IMG/VR virus record: IMGVR_UViG_3300032782_000005 | Location: 1-64,000 of that record | DNA from: a virus | Length of the DNA: 64,000 nt | Strand: one strand, 5' to 3' | In this document: positions 33,319 to 40,218 of the stretch, one piece after another | Position numbering within the stretch: the first letter of the stretch is position 1 | Layout of the letters: every line of letters starts with the position of its first letter | The notes under the pieces: generated by a model | Database searches by the model: none | What the model saw: only the letters and a program-made list of their open reading frames with translations | What the model was told of the DNA's origin: nothing | Translations under genes and position numbers: made by a program

Positions 33319-34478
33319 AGACCGCGCTGCCGCTGAAGGACACGTTCACGTCCACGGGGCACAAATTTTTTGCCCATCAGGAAACGATGCGCAACTTGCG
33401 GAACGGCAAGGGTCAGCCGGTCGTCACGCACTTGATGCCCACATCGGTCTGCGCTCACTCTTGCGCCTTCTGCTCCGTCCATCATCGCCCGCACGAGGTT
33501 CTGCCGCTGGCCGACATGACGACCTATCTCGACATCCTGCTCCGCTACGGCCTGAAGGCGGTCATCATCAGTGGCGGCGGCAACCCGATCTTATACAGGT
33601 GCCCCGACACGGGAGCCGACTTCAACCGGCTTGTCGATGAGGTCTATCGGCGGGGACTGGAGATCGGCGTCATCAGCGACGGAATGCCATTGCGAGTTGA
33701 CGAGCCGACGATGCGGCAGATGTGGAAGGCTGTGCATCCGGAGACAATCGACAAGTTGACTTGGCTGCGGATCAGCATGGCCGGCTTGGATCACCAGGAG
33801 AACTGCGTCCACGTCCCAGACGTGGACCCGTCACGGACGACGCTGGGCTTTTCCTACGTCCTGCATGACATCTATGACGAACCGGCGGATAAGGCTCACG
33901 GCAAAGTATCCACGCCAGCCGACCTCATCACCGTCGGTTACGAACGACTGCATAACGACAACATTAAGCCAGTTCGGTTCGCCGAGGACCGCGTTCCGGT
34001 GCTGACCAGCCAGATCGACGAGATCGTGCGGAAGTACAAACCGACCTATGTTCGATTGCTCCCGAACTGCTTGCAACCGGAGCTGATCCAGCAGCGGTGC
34101 GATCTGCTCCAACGGATGGCCGACGCCATCGACCCGGACGTGGTGTTCGTGCAGTACAAGCCGCCGGCCGCGCCGAATGTATGCCTGCTCGGCAGCATTC
34201 ATCCAGTCCTCAATACAGATGGTTTTTGTTATCCTTGCGACAGCTGTGTATTAAACGACTCAGCAGGTCACAAATTCGCCAACCCATGGAGGATGTGTCA
34301 CTGGAGCGAGATCGCCAGCATCTACGAAAGACCGCTCCGCAGCCTGATAGATAACCCACATGAGAGATGTCCAGGGTGCGTATTTACCCAAAGCAACCTC
34401 TTGCTGGAAAAGGTGTGGAAGGGCGAGGTCGAGCCGACGCCTCCGGTCGAGACGCCGGAGCACGTCAACTTCGTCTAA
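33315..34478 (+). CDS. Radical SAM enzyme with SPASM-like C-terminus
   Basis: 387 residues from GTG. MPTSVCAHSCAFCSVHH is the CxxxCxxC cluster motif; VIISGGGNP follows as the glycine-rich strand. The C-terminal part has a second Cys set (GFCYPCDSCVLND, MCHW, CPGCVFTQ), typical of SPASM-type auxiliary clusters. Substrate not predictable; in the island it may modify a sugar or a peptide. It is followed by the promoter-like palindromic element. Confidence 0.8.
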   Translation: MKTALPLKDTFTSTGHKFFAHQETMRNLRNGKGQPVVTHLMPTSVCAHSCAFCSVHHRPHEVLPLADMTTYLDILLRYGLKAVIISGGGNPILYRCPDTGADFNRLVDEVYRRGLEIGVISDGMPLRVDEPTMRQMWKAVHPETIDKLTWLRISMAGLDHQENCVHVPDVDPSRTTLGFSYVLHDIYDEPADKAHGKVSTPADLITVGYERLHNDNIKPVRFAEDRVPVLTSQIDEIVRKYKPTYVRLLPNCLQPELIQQRCDLLQRMADAIDPDVVFVQYKPPAAPNVCLLGSIHPVLNTDGFCYPCDSCVLNDSAGHKFANPWRMCHWSEIASIYERPLRSLIDNPHERCPGCVFTQSNLLLEKVWKGEVEPTPPVETPEHVNFV

Positions 34479-34483
34479 AGAAG

Positions 34484-34528
34484 TATAATAGCTATCGTTA
34501 AATTTCCTACTGGTAAAATTACCAGTAG
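34484..34528 (+). promoter_or_regulatory. Promoter-like box plus perfect palindromic repeat
   Basis: TATAAT at 34484, the small palindrome ATAGCTAT (34488-34495), an 11-bp gap, then the perfect 22-bp palindrome (34507-34528, AA core). The same ATAGCTAT-11 bp-palindrome order is seen at 57868-57912. It fills the gap between a stop codon and the next genes, suggesting an operator-controlled promoter. No clear -35 box is seen. Confidence 0.6.
34507..34528 (+). repeat. 22-bp palindromic repeat, intergenic copy
   Basis: Perfect arms around AA, preceded by AAATTTC. Intergenic, 13 bp before the first ATG downstream. Confidence 0.95.
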
Positions 34529-34563
34529 CCGAGGCCAGTCATGGAAGCCGCCTATAGAATAAT

Positions 34564-34593
34564 GAAGCCGGAGCGCGCGACCGCCCCGGCTTC
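34564..34593 (+). promoter_or_regulatory. Hairpin leader of HNH gene 2
   Basis: GAAGCCGG (34564-34571) and CCGGCTTC (34586-34593) around a 14-nt loop, preceded by TAGAAT (34555). The spacer to the ATG is 30 nt with GACACA, AACC and GGGGG. Same design as the leaders at 6555 and 46411. Confidence 0.65.
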
Positions 34594-34623
34594 CAGACAC
34601 AGCGAACCATGTGGGGGTCCGCC

Positions 34624-35301
34624 ATGCCGAAGAAAAGCCTATCCGTTCGCACCGATCTTGTCCACCGGCCTCCCCCTCCAGATGAAAACATCTCTGGCAA
34701 GGAATTCGGTCAGTGGAAAGTTCTTGAGTATGCCGGATCGAAACAGGGTCGGTGGTATCGCTGCCGCTGCTCATGCGGTTACATTGCCGTCGTTCATGGT
34801 GGAGAGTTAAAAGGAGGCCGTTCTTTGAGTTGCGGGCATGATGGATCGACTTACAGGCATGGCCATGGAAGTCGCGCGCATGAGAAAAGGCCAGCAGAAT
34901 ACAATGTGTGGGTTCTGATGCGTGACCGCTGCAATAACACAAACTCAAGGCACTACAAGAACTATGGTGGCCGTGGAATCAAAGTGTGTGAGCGATGGGA
35001 CGACTTCGCTGCCTTCCTCGCCGACATGGGGCCGCGCCCATCGCCGCAACACACCATCGACAGAATCAACAACGACGGCAACTACGAGCCAAGTAACTGC
35101 CGATGGGCGACGAGGGCTGAGCAGGCGAGGAACAAGAGAACGAACATCCAAATCTCGCACAATGGCACGGTCTTGTGTCTTGCGGAGTGGTGCAAGAAAT
35201 TGAATCTTCCTTATCTGCGGTCTTATCGTCGCCTCCGTAATGGCGAGAGCGTGACTGCAGTATTTGCTGAGAAAGGAGGTCAACCAAGCCATGACGACTG
35301 A
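34624..35301 (+). CDS. HNH/AP2-like homing endonuclease-type protein
   Basis: 225 residues. After a zinc-like CRCSCGYI and CGHDG stretch comes the conserved core of phage homing-type proteins: YNVWVLMRDRCNNTNSRHY, YGGRGIKVCERW, FAAFLADMGPRPSPQHTIDR and NNDGNYEPSNCRWATRAEQ, the His-Asn-Asn layout of this HNH group. It ends 11 bp inside the next gene's original start. It lies at a gene border behind its own leader and is A/T-richer than its neighbours, which fits a mobile gene. Confidence 0.75.
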   Translation: MPKKSLSVRTDLVHRPPPPDENISGKEFGQWKVLEYAGSKQGRWYRCRCSCGYIAVVHGGELKGGRSLSCGHDGSTYRHGHGSRAHEKRPAEYNVWVLMRDRCNNTNSRHYKNYGGRGIKVCERWDDFAAFLADMGPRPSPQHTIDRINNDGNYEPSNCRWATRAEQARNKRTNIQISHNGTVLCLAEWCKKLNLPYLRSYRRLRNGESVTAVFAEKGGQPSHDD

Positions 35302-35353
35302 AAAACCAGTCCGCATCCTGCTCTCGCTGAGAGGAGGGTATGGCTTGGGTTGA
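35291..35353 (+). pseudogene. Displaced N-terminus of the GT9 gene
   Basis: ATG at 35291 gives MTTEKPVRILLSLRGGYGLG then a stop. In GT9 enzymes this strand should run straight into GDVVTFGVILKHL, which is found in another frame just downstream. A near-tandem TTGGG/TTGAGGG duplication (about 35344-35354) adds seven bases and causes the break. It may be a mutation next to the HNH insertion, or an unusual recoding site. Confidence 0.55.
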
Positions 35354-36641
35354 GGGCGATGTCGTGACATTTGGCGTTATCCTGAAACACCTGCGAAAAC
35401 ACCGCCCCAACTGGCTTATCGACGTGGCCGCCCCGCGCGGTTCTCACTCCGCCCTCTTCGGCCTTTGCAACCGCGTCCTCTATCACGGCGAGCCGGAAGG
35501 CAAGTACGACAAGGCGGTGGACCTTGACCTGGAGGACTCCTACGTCCACTTCAAGGACCGTCCCAGCAGCAAGACCGTCTTCAACCTGCGTCTTCAGTTC
35601 GGTCTGGAATACGACCCGGAGTGCGGGGGCTACGAGATCGCTGTTGGGCCAGAGGCGACGGATCGCGCCGAGCGATGGCTGCGGAGCGTCATCAGTCCGA
35701 CGCCCGGCGTGTTCTCGCCGTATCCGGCGGTCGTCCTCCACTACCGCGGTGGCTCCAGCAAGGCTCGCAAGGACCTCGAACACTGGCAGGGCGAGGTTCT
35801 GGTCAACGCCATCCGCCAATCCGGACGCACGCCGATCCTTCTGGACTGGTCCGACTCTCCCATGGACGCCGTGCGCGTCCCCGACAAGGTGTGGGGAGGT
35901 TTCGGAAACGGCGACGCCGAGACGATGGCCGCCCTGATTAGGCTCTCGGAAGCCTTCATTGGCATCGACTCCGGGCCTGGCAAGGTTGCCTCGGCGACGG
36001 ACACGCCAAGCCTGATCGTCTGGACCAAGCATCATCCGGCGCGTTACCACGACCCTGCTCCGAACACCGAACATCTGATCCCGCACGACTGGCGGGGAAT
36101 GCAGCCGATCGAGTGGGACGCCGAACGGGAGAAATTCTTCACGGAGAACTACCGCTTCCGGACATACGCCGGCGAGCACGGTCTTGTGGGCGAGATCATC
36201 CAGTGGCTTCAGAAGACTCTGCGCTGGGAAGGCTGGCTCGACCCCGGCGTGAAGTTCGTGATCCCGGCTCGAATCGAATCGGCGGCGTGGGTGATGGCGA
36301 AGATCAGGAACATCGCCGGGAAGCGCGTCGCCGACTGCATCGTGTCGGCTCAGCCCGGCGACAGCGAGGGCCTGAAGGTTGTGGAGTTTGTGCGAAGCTT
36401 CGGCTTCTTCCGCGACGTGCGAGTTCTTCCCATTGCGGTGCATCAGGGTCCGGAGAAGCCACGGGACACGCGCGGACGCTATCTCTACGTCTCCGACGGT
36501 TTGAGGGACGGCTACCATTACCTCGTGCCGGATACCGTGTCCCAGTTAGGGAAGCCGTTGGCCGACTGGTTGCCGGACGTTCCGGCTGACTTCGAGATGG
36601 TCAAGAGGGCGGAGGAATGGCTGCAATTGACGAATGCTTGA
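35340..36641 (+). CDS. GT9-family glycosyltransferase, 5' end disrupted
   Basis: 433 residues from ATG 35340, though that start has its ribosome site only one base away. The GT9 order is present: GDVVTFGVILKHLRKHRPNW, AVVLHYRGGSSKARKDLEHW, and the donor site MAALIRLSEAFIGIDSGPGKVASAT. The natural N-terminus is encoded at 35291 in another frame. The C-terminal 130 residues (VKFVIPARIESAAWVMAKIRN, RVADCIVSAQPGDSEGLKVVEF) form an extra domain of unknown type. Expression level is uncertain. Confidence 0.65.
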   Translation: MAWVEGDVVTFGVILKHLRKHRPNWLIDVAAPRGSHSALFGLCNRVLYHGEPEGKYDKAVDLDLEDSYVHFKDRPSSKTVFNLRLQFGLEYDPECGGYEIAVGPEATDRAERWLRSVISPTPGVFSPYPAVVLHYRGGSSKARKDLEHWQGEVLVNAIRQSGRTPILLDWSDSPMDAVRVPDKVWGGFGNGDAETMAALIRLSEAFIGIDSGPGKVASATDTPSLIVWTKHHPARYHDPAPNTEHLIPHDWRGMQPIEWDAEREKFFTENYRFRTYAGEHGLVGEIIQWLQKTLRWEGWLDPGVKFVIPARIESAAWVMAKIRNIAGKRVADCIVSAQPGDSEGLKVVEFVRSFGFFRDVRVLPIAVHQGPEKPRDTRGRYLYVSDGLRDGYHYLVPDTVSQLGKPLADWLPDVPADFEMVKRAEEWLQLTNA

Positions 36642-36649
36642 GGCCCATC

Positions 36650-36820
36650 ATGTTCGGGGCCAAATGCTCGCGCTGCCCTTATTGGGTGAATATTTCAGCA
36701 AACGCGACTCATGAAGTGCGAGATTATTTGGTCGATAGCGGCTGGGAAATTCTGACGCAGCCAGTGCAATTGCTCTGTCCATGGTGCGTTGACAAAAAGA
36801 GGGCCAAGGAAAAGCCATGA
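36650..36820 (+). CDS. Small zinc-binding-like protein, 56 aa
   Basis: ATG 36650 follows GAGG at the end of the GT9 gene; ATG 36617 is an alternative. CSRCPYW and CPWCVDKK form two CxxC pairs separated by about 40 residues. ATGA overlap with the HldE-like gene. Function unknown. Confidence 0.55.
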   Translation: MFGAKCSRCPYWVNISANATHEVRDYLVDSGWEILTQPVQLLCPWCVDKKRAKEKP

Positions 36821-38175
36821 CTCCCATCGACCGACTGATCCAGTCCACGCAGGCGACCGAGAAGCGCATCGTCGTCCTCGGCGACTCGATGCGCGACGTT
36901 CATGTCCATGGCGACCTTCTCCCTTCCCAGGACGGCGTGCAGAAATTCGTGGAACGCCGCCGTCTTGAGACTCCCGGCGGCGCAGCGGGGGCGGCGCGGC
37001 AACTTTGCCGGTGGAGCGCGGAGACAATTCTGCTATCGGTCGGTCACTGTGGCGATCCTCCATACCACGAATCATGGAACGCTGTTGACTGGTCGCATTG
37101 CATGATGAGTCGTCGTATGCCCGAAAAGCACCGCTTCCTCGACGACTCCGGGCGCATCCTCTGGAGACACGACAAGGACCACGGCTACGGCGCTGACGCG
37201 AACCTGATGGAGTCGTGGCGGAAGACGATCCTGGAGCGGCTGTACGAGTTGGCCCCGGACGCCGTGCTGATTTCCGATTACGACAAGGGCTTCCTGACGG
37301 AGGCGATGATCCGCGAAGTCATCGGGTGGTGCAATGAGAAGGGCGTCCCGATTGTAGCGGACGCGAAGCGCGAGCCGAAAGTATACGACGGCGCGATCTT
37401 GAAATTCAACCACGACTATTGGCTCAACCACACGACAACAGGTAAGAGCGAAGTGATAACCTTGGGGGCCGAGCCTCCTGGGGTCAATGGCCGGGTGCTT
37501 CCTAAGATGGCCATTGGCGGCATTGTTTGCAAAAATCACGTCGGAGCTGGCGATTGCTTTTCCGCCACGCTCGCACTCGCCCTGGCTCACGGCTTCTCAT
37601 TGGAGGACGCCGCCGCCATCGCCCATTCCGCCGGACGCATTTACGTCCAGCATCTTCACGGTCGTCCGCCATGGCCTTTTGAGATTCGGCGCGACCTAAA
37701 TCCGGTCGGGGGAAAGGTCTTATCAGCGTTCGACCTCGCCGCCTTGTGTAGGGCGGCCCCCGGCCGGATTTGCTGGGCCAACGGGTGCTTTGACCTCCTC
37801 GGCCCACACCACGTCCAGTTCCTCCAGAATGCCCGCAGACAGGGCGATCTCCTGGTGGTCGGGCTGAACGACGACCAGAGCGTGAGGCGGCTTAAAGGGC
37901 CAAAACGCCCCATCATGGCCCTTCCCGAACGGACTGCCATGCTGGCAGCGCTCGATTGCGTGGATTGGGTCGTGCCGTTCTCCGCCGACGCCCCCGTGGA
38001 AGAACTGTCGGCGCTGCGTCCCCATGTGCGCGTCTGCGCCGACATTCCGGATCGCAACGGCGCCGGGGACGAATACGCAGGCGAGGTCAAACTGCTCCCG
38101 ATGGTTCCGCAGGCTTCAACCACGGCGATGGTGGAGAGGATAATCCGGTTGCAGCGAACCCCGTCTCCGGCGTAG
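36817..38175 (+). CDS. hldE-like: HldE-like bifunctional heptose kinase/nucleotidyltransferase
   Basis: 452 residues. Residues 1-300: PfkB kinase (VLGDSMRDVHVHGDLLP, ETPGGAAGAARQL, AVLISDYDKGF, GAGDCFSATLALALA with catalytic Asp). Residues 315-452: nucleotidyltransferase (CWANGCFDLLGPHHVQFLQNA, GLNDDQSVRRLKGPKRPI). HldE makes ADP-heptose precursors for lipopolysaccharide-like sugars. Here the HxGH motif is GPHH, so the first His is lost, and the kinase GGAxN motif also lacks its Asn. The intact HAGH domain in the fusion at 24815 may supply the adenylyl transfer. GmhA, GmhB and HldD are not in the window. Confidence 0.8.
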   Translation: MTPIDRLIQSTQATEKRIVVLGDSMRDVHVHGDLLPSQDGVQKFVERRRLETPGGAAGAARQLCRWSAETILLSVGHCGDPPYHESWNAVDWSHCMMSRRMPEKHRFLDDSGRILWRHDKDHGYGADANLMESWRKTILERLYELAPDAVLISDYDKGFLTEAMIREVIGWCNEKGVPIVADAKREPKVYDGAILKFNHDYWLNHTTTGKSEVITLGAEPPGVNGRVLPKMAIGGIVCKNHVGAGDCFSATLALALAHGFSLEDAAAIAHSAGRIYVQHLHGRPPWPFEIRRDLNPVGGKVLSAFDLAALCRAAPGRICWANGCFDLLGPHHVQFLQNARRQGDLLVVGLNDDQSVRRLKGPKRPIMALPERTAMLAALDCVDWVVPFSADAPVEELSALRPHVRVCADIPDRNGAGDEYAGEVKLLPMVPQASTTAMVERIIRLQRTPSPA

Positions 38176-38178
38176 ACT
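38149..38178 (+). promoter_or_regulatory. Sigma70-like promoter of the lysis region
   Basis: TTGCAG (38149-38154), 18-bp spacer, TAGACT (38173-38178), at the end of the HldE-like gene. A GGAGG ribosome site and a TTG start (38207) follow. It would start the set of membrane proteins that follows. Confidence 0.5.
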
Positions 38179-38206
38179 GATGCTGCATTGCAGATCGGAG
38201 GACGCT

Positions 38207-38596
38207 TTGCTCGCTCAAATACCCGCCCCTCCAACCGATTTTTTCAGCAACTCGATTCTGTTTGTGATCGCTGGCATCTTCATCGCGGATCGTGGGTTGT
38301 CGGTGTTCATTCAACTTCGGGCGCTGATCGGCTCCGGCGACAGCAGGTTGGCGACCAAGGGAGACGTGAAGGAGGCTCGAACTGAAGTAGTGGGCGACCT
38401 GGAGTTGCACAAGCGCGAGGATTCCAAGCATTTTGGCGAGGTCAAGGAGGAGATCAAGGGCGTCAAGGCTGACATCAAGGAAGTGCGAGAGGCAGTGAAC
38501 GAAACGCGGATCAGCACGGCGGAAATCGCGGCGGCATTGCGCGAGCATTTCAACATGACGCCATCACGGGTGGGGAGAAAGGACGGGGCGAAATGA
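38207..38596 (+). CDS. Membrane protein with coiled coil (holin/spanin-like), 129 aa
   Basis: TTG start five bases after GGAGG (an ATG at 38180 would overlap the -10 box). One transmembrane helix, FFSNSILFVIAGIFIADRGL, is followed by a long charged coiled coil (KGDVKEARTEVVGDLELHKREDSKHFGEVKEE and on). First of three membrane proteins in a row. Pinholin or spanin-like roles are possible; no family recognised. Confidence 0.55.
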   Translation: MLAQIPAPPTDFFSNSILFVIAGIFIADRGLSVFIQLRALIGSGDSRLATKGDVKEARTEVVGDLELHKREDSKHFGEVKEEIKGVKADIKEVREAVNETRISTAEIAAALREHFNMTPSRVGRKDGAK

Positions 38597-38898
38597 CGCC
38601 AGTGCGGAACGGTCTGGTGATGGTGGAGCGTCCGCCGACCGCAGAGAAAACACTGTCTCGCTTCGCGCTGTGGGTGCAGATCGTCATTGCCATCCTGTTC
38701 GCTGGGGCGTGGTTGCAATTGGAATTCTTCACGTTGCCGCGACTCGACGCCGCCTCGGCTGAATTGCAACAAGACAAGCAGCACCGGATGGAAATGCAAA
38801 CCGTCCGCGACGGCGAGATCAAGCAGAACGCCGACATCTTGCTCCAACTGGAACAGGAGCGGCGAATCCTCAAAGCCATGCAGGAGACTAAACCGTGA
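38593..38898 (+). CDS. Membrane protein with coiled coil, 101 aa
   Basis: ATGA overlap. N-terminal TM helix LWVQIVIAILFAGAWLQLEFF followed by an amphipathic, Gln/Glu-rich helix (SAELQQDKQHRMEMQTVRDG). Same architecture as the previous protein, so they may act together in lysis or membrane anchoring. Confidence 0.55.
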   Translation: MTPVRNGLVMVERPPTAEKTLSRFALWVQIVIAILFAGAWLQLEFFTLPRLDAASAELQQDKQHRMEMQTVRDGEIKQNADILLQLEQERRILKAMQETKP

Positions 38899-39095
38899 GT
38901 GGAGCCCAGCAAGTTTGGCAGGCGTATGTGGCGCTGGCGGCGGCTCAAAAGACATGGCGGCTGGCGATGCAAGCTTACGCCACGGCTCAGACGCAGCAGA
39001 ACGCGGCGAGCCTGAATGCGGCGGAGCAAGCTGTCGAGGTTGCCGACTCGTACTACCAGGCGGCGCTGAACAACTGGGCCAATGGCGGACATTAA
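38895..39095 (+). CDS. Small Ala/Gln-rich protein, 66 aa
   Basis: GTGA overlap with the preceding gene. Almost pure amphipathic helix rich in Ala and Gln (QAYVALAAAQKTWRLAMQAY, SLNAAEQAVEVADSYYQAAL), like short tail or lysis accessory proteins. No family recognised. Confidence 0.5.
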   Translation: MSGAQQVWQAYVALAAAQKTWRLAMQAYATAQTQQNAASLNAAEQAVEVADSYYQAALNNWANGGH

Positions 39096-39112
39096 CGATA
39101 GGAGCCTGTTCA

Positions 39113-39394
39113 ATGAAGAACGAAACCGCGCAGGAAGTGAACCCCTCATGGCTGCTGGCCGCTATCGTCGCCGTCTGCATCGGCACGCTCATCGTATGCG
39201 TGATCCTCGACGTGACGGGGAACCAGGATCAAGTGCCGGTTGTCATGACCTTCGTAGTCCCCATCGCATCCGGCCTCATCGCGTGGAAGATCGACCTCAA
39301 CCGCCGCATCAGTCAGGCGGGGCAGCAGATCATTGAGAGCAAGGTCAACGGCCAGCGGGAACGGATTGAGGCGCTTGAGAAAAAGGTGAAGTGA
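39113..39394 (+). CDS. Holin-like protein with two TM helices, 93 aa
   Basis: After a short N-terminal cap come SWLLAAIVAVCIGTLIVCVI and VPVVMTFVVPIASGLIAW, two TM segments, then a charged coiled coil ending EALEKKVK. Length and layout match class II holins. It is the best holin candidate in the window because of the two helices and the basic tail. Function inferred from architecture. Confidence 0.6.
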   Translation: MKNETAQEVNPSWLLAAIVAVCIGTLIVCVILDVTGNQDQVPVVMTFVVPIASGLIAWKIDLNRRISQAGQQIIESKVNGQRERIEALEKKVK

Positions 39395-39401
39395 TACACA
39401 C

Positions 39402-39472
39402 GGGGCGGGTGACGGGCCGGCTGGGAGGGGCGACCCGCCGGAGGCGTGAAGAGCGCCGCCCGCCCCACCTTT
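39402..39472 (+). terminator. Structured, terminator-like intergenic region
   Basis: GGGGCGGG (39402-39409) can pair with CCCGCCCC (39459-39466), with inner stems in between, and is followed by ACCTTTTA. The T-run is short, so it is a weak terminator or attenuator. TTTTACGGAGAGCGA that follows is repeated at 39806. Confidence 0.5.
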
Positions 39473-39493
39473 TACGGAGAGCGAGGAAACACA

Positions 39494-39805
39494 ATGCAAC
39501 TGGACGAAGCTAGAGGATTCGCGGCACATGCGTGGTGCGAAGACGCCAACAGCGGCAAGGTCTTAGACGTGGACTTAGCCGAGTCGTTCGCTCATATCCT
39601 GATGACGCGAGTGAACGAGGCAGTGCAGTCGCACAAGATCAGGGAAGCCCGTCGCGTCATGCGGTCGGCGTTGGCTGGGGACGCTGGATTCCGGCAGGGA
39701 TACATCGCCAACGTCGCCATGCTGTTGCACGACCACTATGGCATCACGGACTACGAAAAGCGGAACAAGGCCGCTGAGGAAATTCTCGACCTGATCTTCG
39801 GATGA
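39494..39805 (+). CDS. Hypothetical helical protein, 103 aa
   Basis: ATG eight bases after GCGAGG. Helical throughout (ESFAHILMTRVNEAVQSHK, REARRVMRSALAGDAGFRQG, IANVAMLLHDHYGITDYEK). Leader TTTTACGGAGAGCGA is shared with the next gene. No family recognised. Confidence 0.5.
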   Translation: MQLDEARGFAAHAWCEDANSGKVLDVDLAESFAHILMTRVNEAVQSHKIREARRVMRSALAGDAGFRQGYIANVAMLLHDHYGITDYEKRNKAAEEILDLIFG

Positions 39806-39823
39806 CTTTTTACGGAGAGCGAC

Positions 39824-40072
39824 ATGGGAGTCGCAATACGCCGGCTGAGGAACAAGACGGCCGAGGAGTGCCTGCTGCGGGCCGTCTCTCGGCGTGTGAA
39901 CTATCGACGCTTTATTGCCGCCACGGAGTTGTTGGCGGGGATGCTCTCCAACCCGGAAGTGGTGTCCGCTCGTGCGATGGGCGAGAACCGTGCCGACGCC
40001 GCCCTTGACCGGCTCGCCGATACGGCATGGCGACTGGTGGGGCGGCTGATGGGAAAGGCGGGGGTGATATGA
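39824..40072 (+). CDS. Hypothetical helical protein, 82 aa
   Basis: Uses the same leader as the previous gene (TTTTTACGGAGAGCGA, then ATG). Basic and helical (RRLRNKTAEECLLRAVSRR, FIAATELLAGMLSNPEVV, LVGRLMGKAGVI). Overlaps the next gene by ATGA. Function unknown. Confidence 0.5.
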   Translation: MGVAIRRLRNKTAEECLLRAVSRRVNYRRFIAATELLAGMLSNPEVVSARAMGENRADAALDRLADTAWRLVGRLMGKAGVI

Positions 40073-40218
40073 ACGACCTCTGGACCGTGATGCAGAACAA
40101 CCTCATCGTTCGCGCCGGCCTGCCCAAGGACGTGGCCGAAAAGGAACGGGACAAGCTCCAGGAGGCGGCCGGCAATATTGCCGTGACGTACTGGATCACT
40201 CCTACGGAGAAACCATGA
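40069..40218 (+). CDS. Hypothetical protein, 49 aa
   Basis: ATGA overlaps on both sides, which supports its reality despite its size. Sequence MNDLWTVMQNNLIVRAGLPK, then EKERDKLQEAAGNIAVTYW; a helix-turn-helix-like or scaffold helix is possible. Unknown. Confidence 0.5.
   Translation: MNDLWTVMQNNLIVRAGLPKDVAEKERDKLQEAAGNIAVTYWITPTEKP

Noticed and set aside
34541-34810. Open frame of 89 codons before the HNH gene
   Set aside because: Overlaps the hairpin leader and the HNH gene in another frame, with low-complexity product and no ribosome site.
35280-36518. Minus-strand open frame opposite the GT9 gene
   Set aside because: Shadow of a supported enzyme; composition is that of a reversed coding strand.
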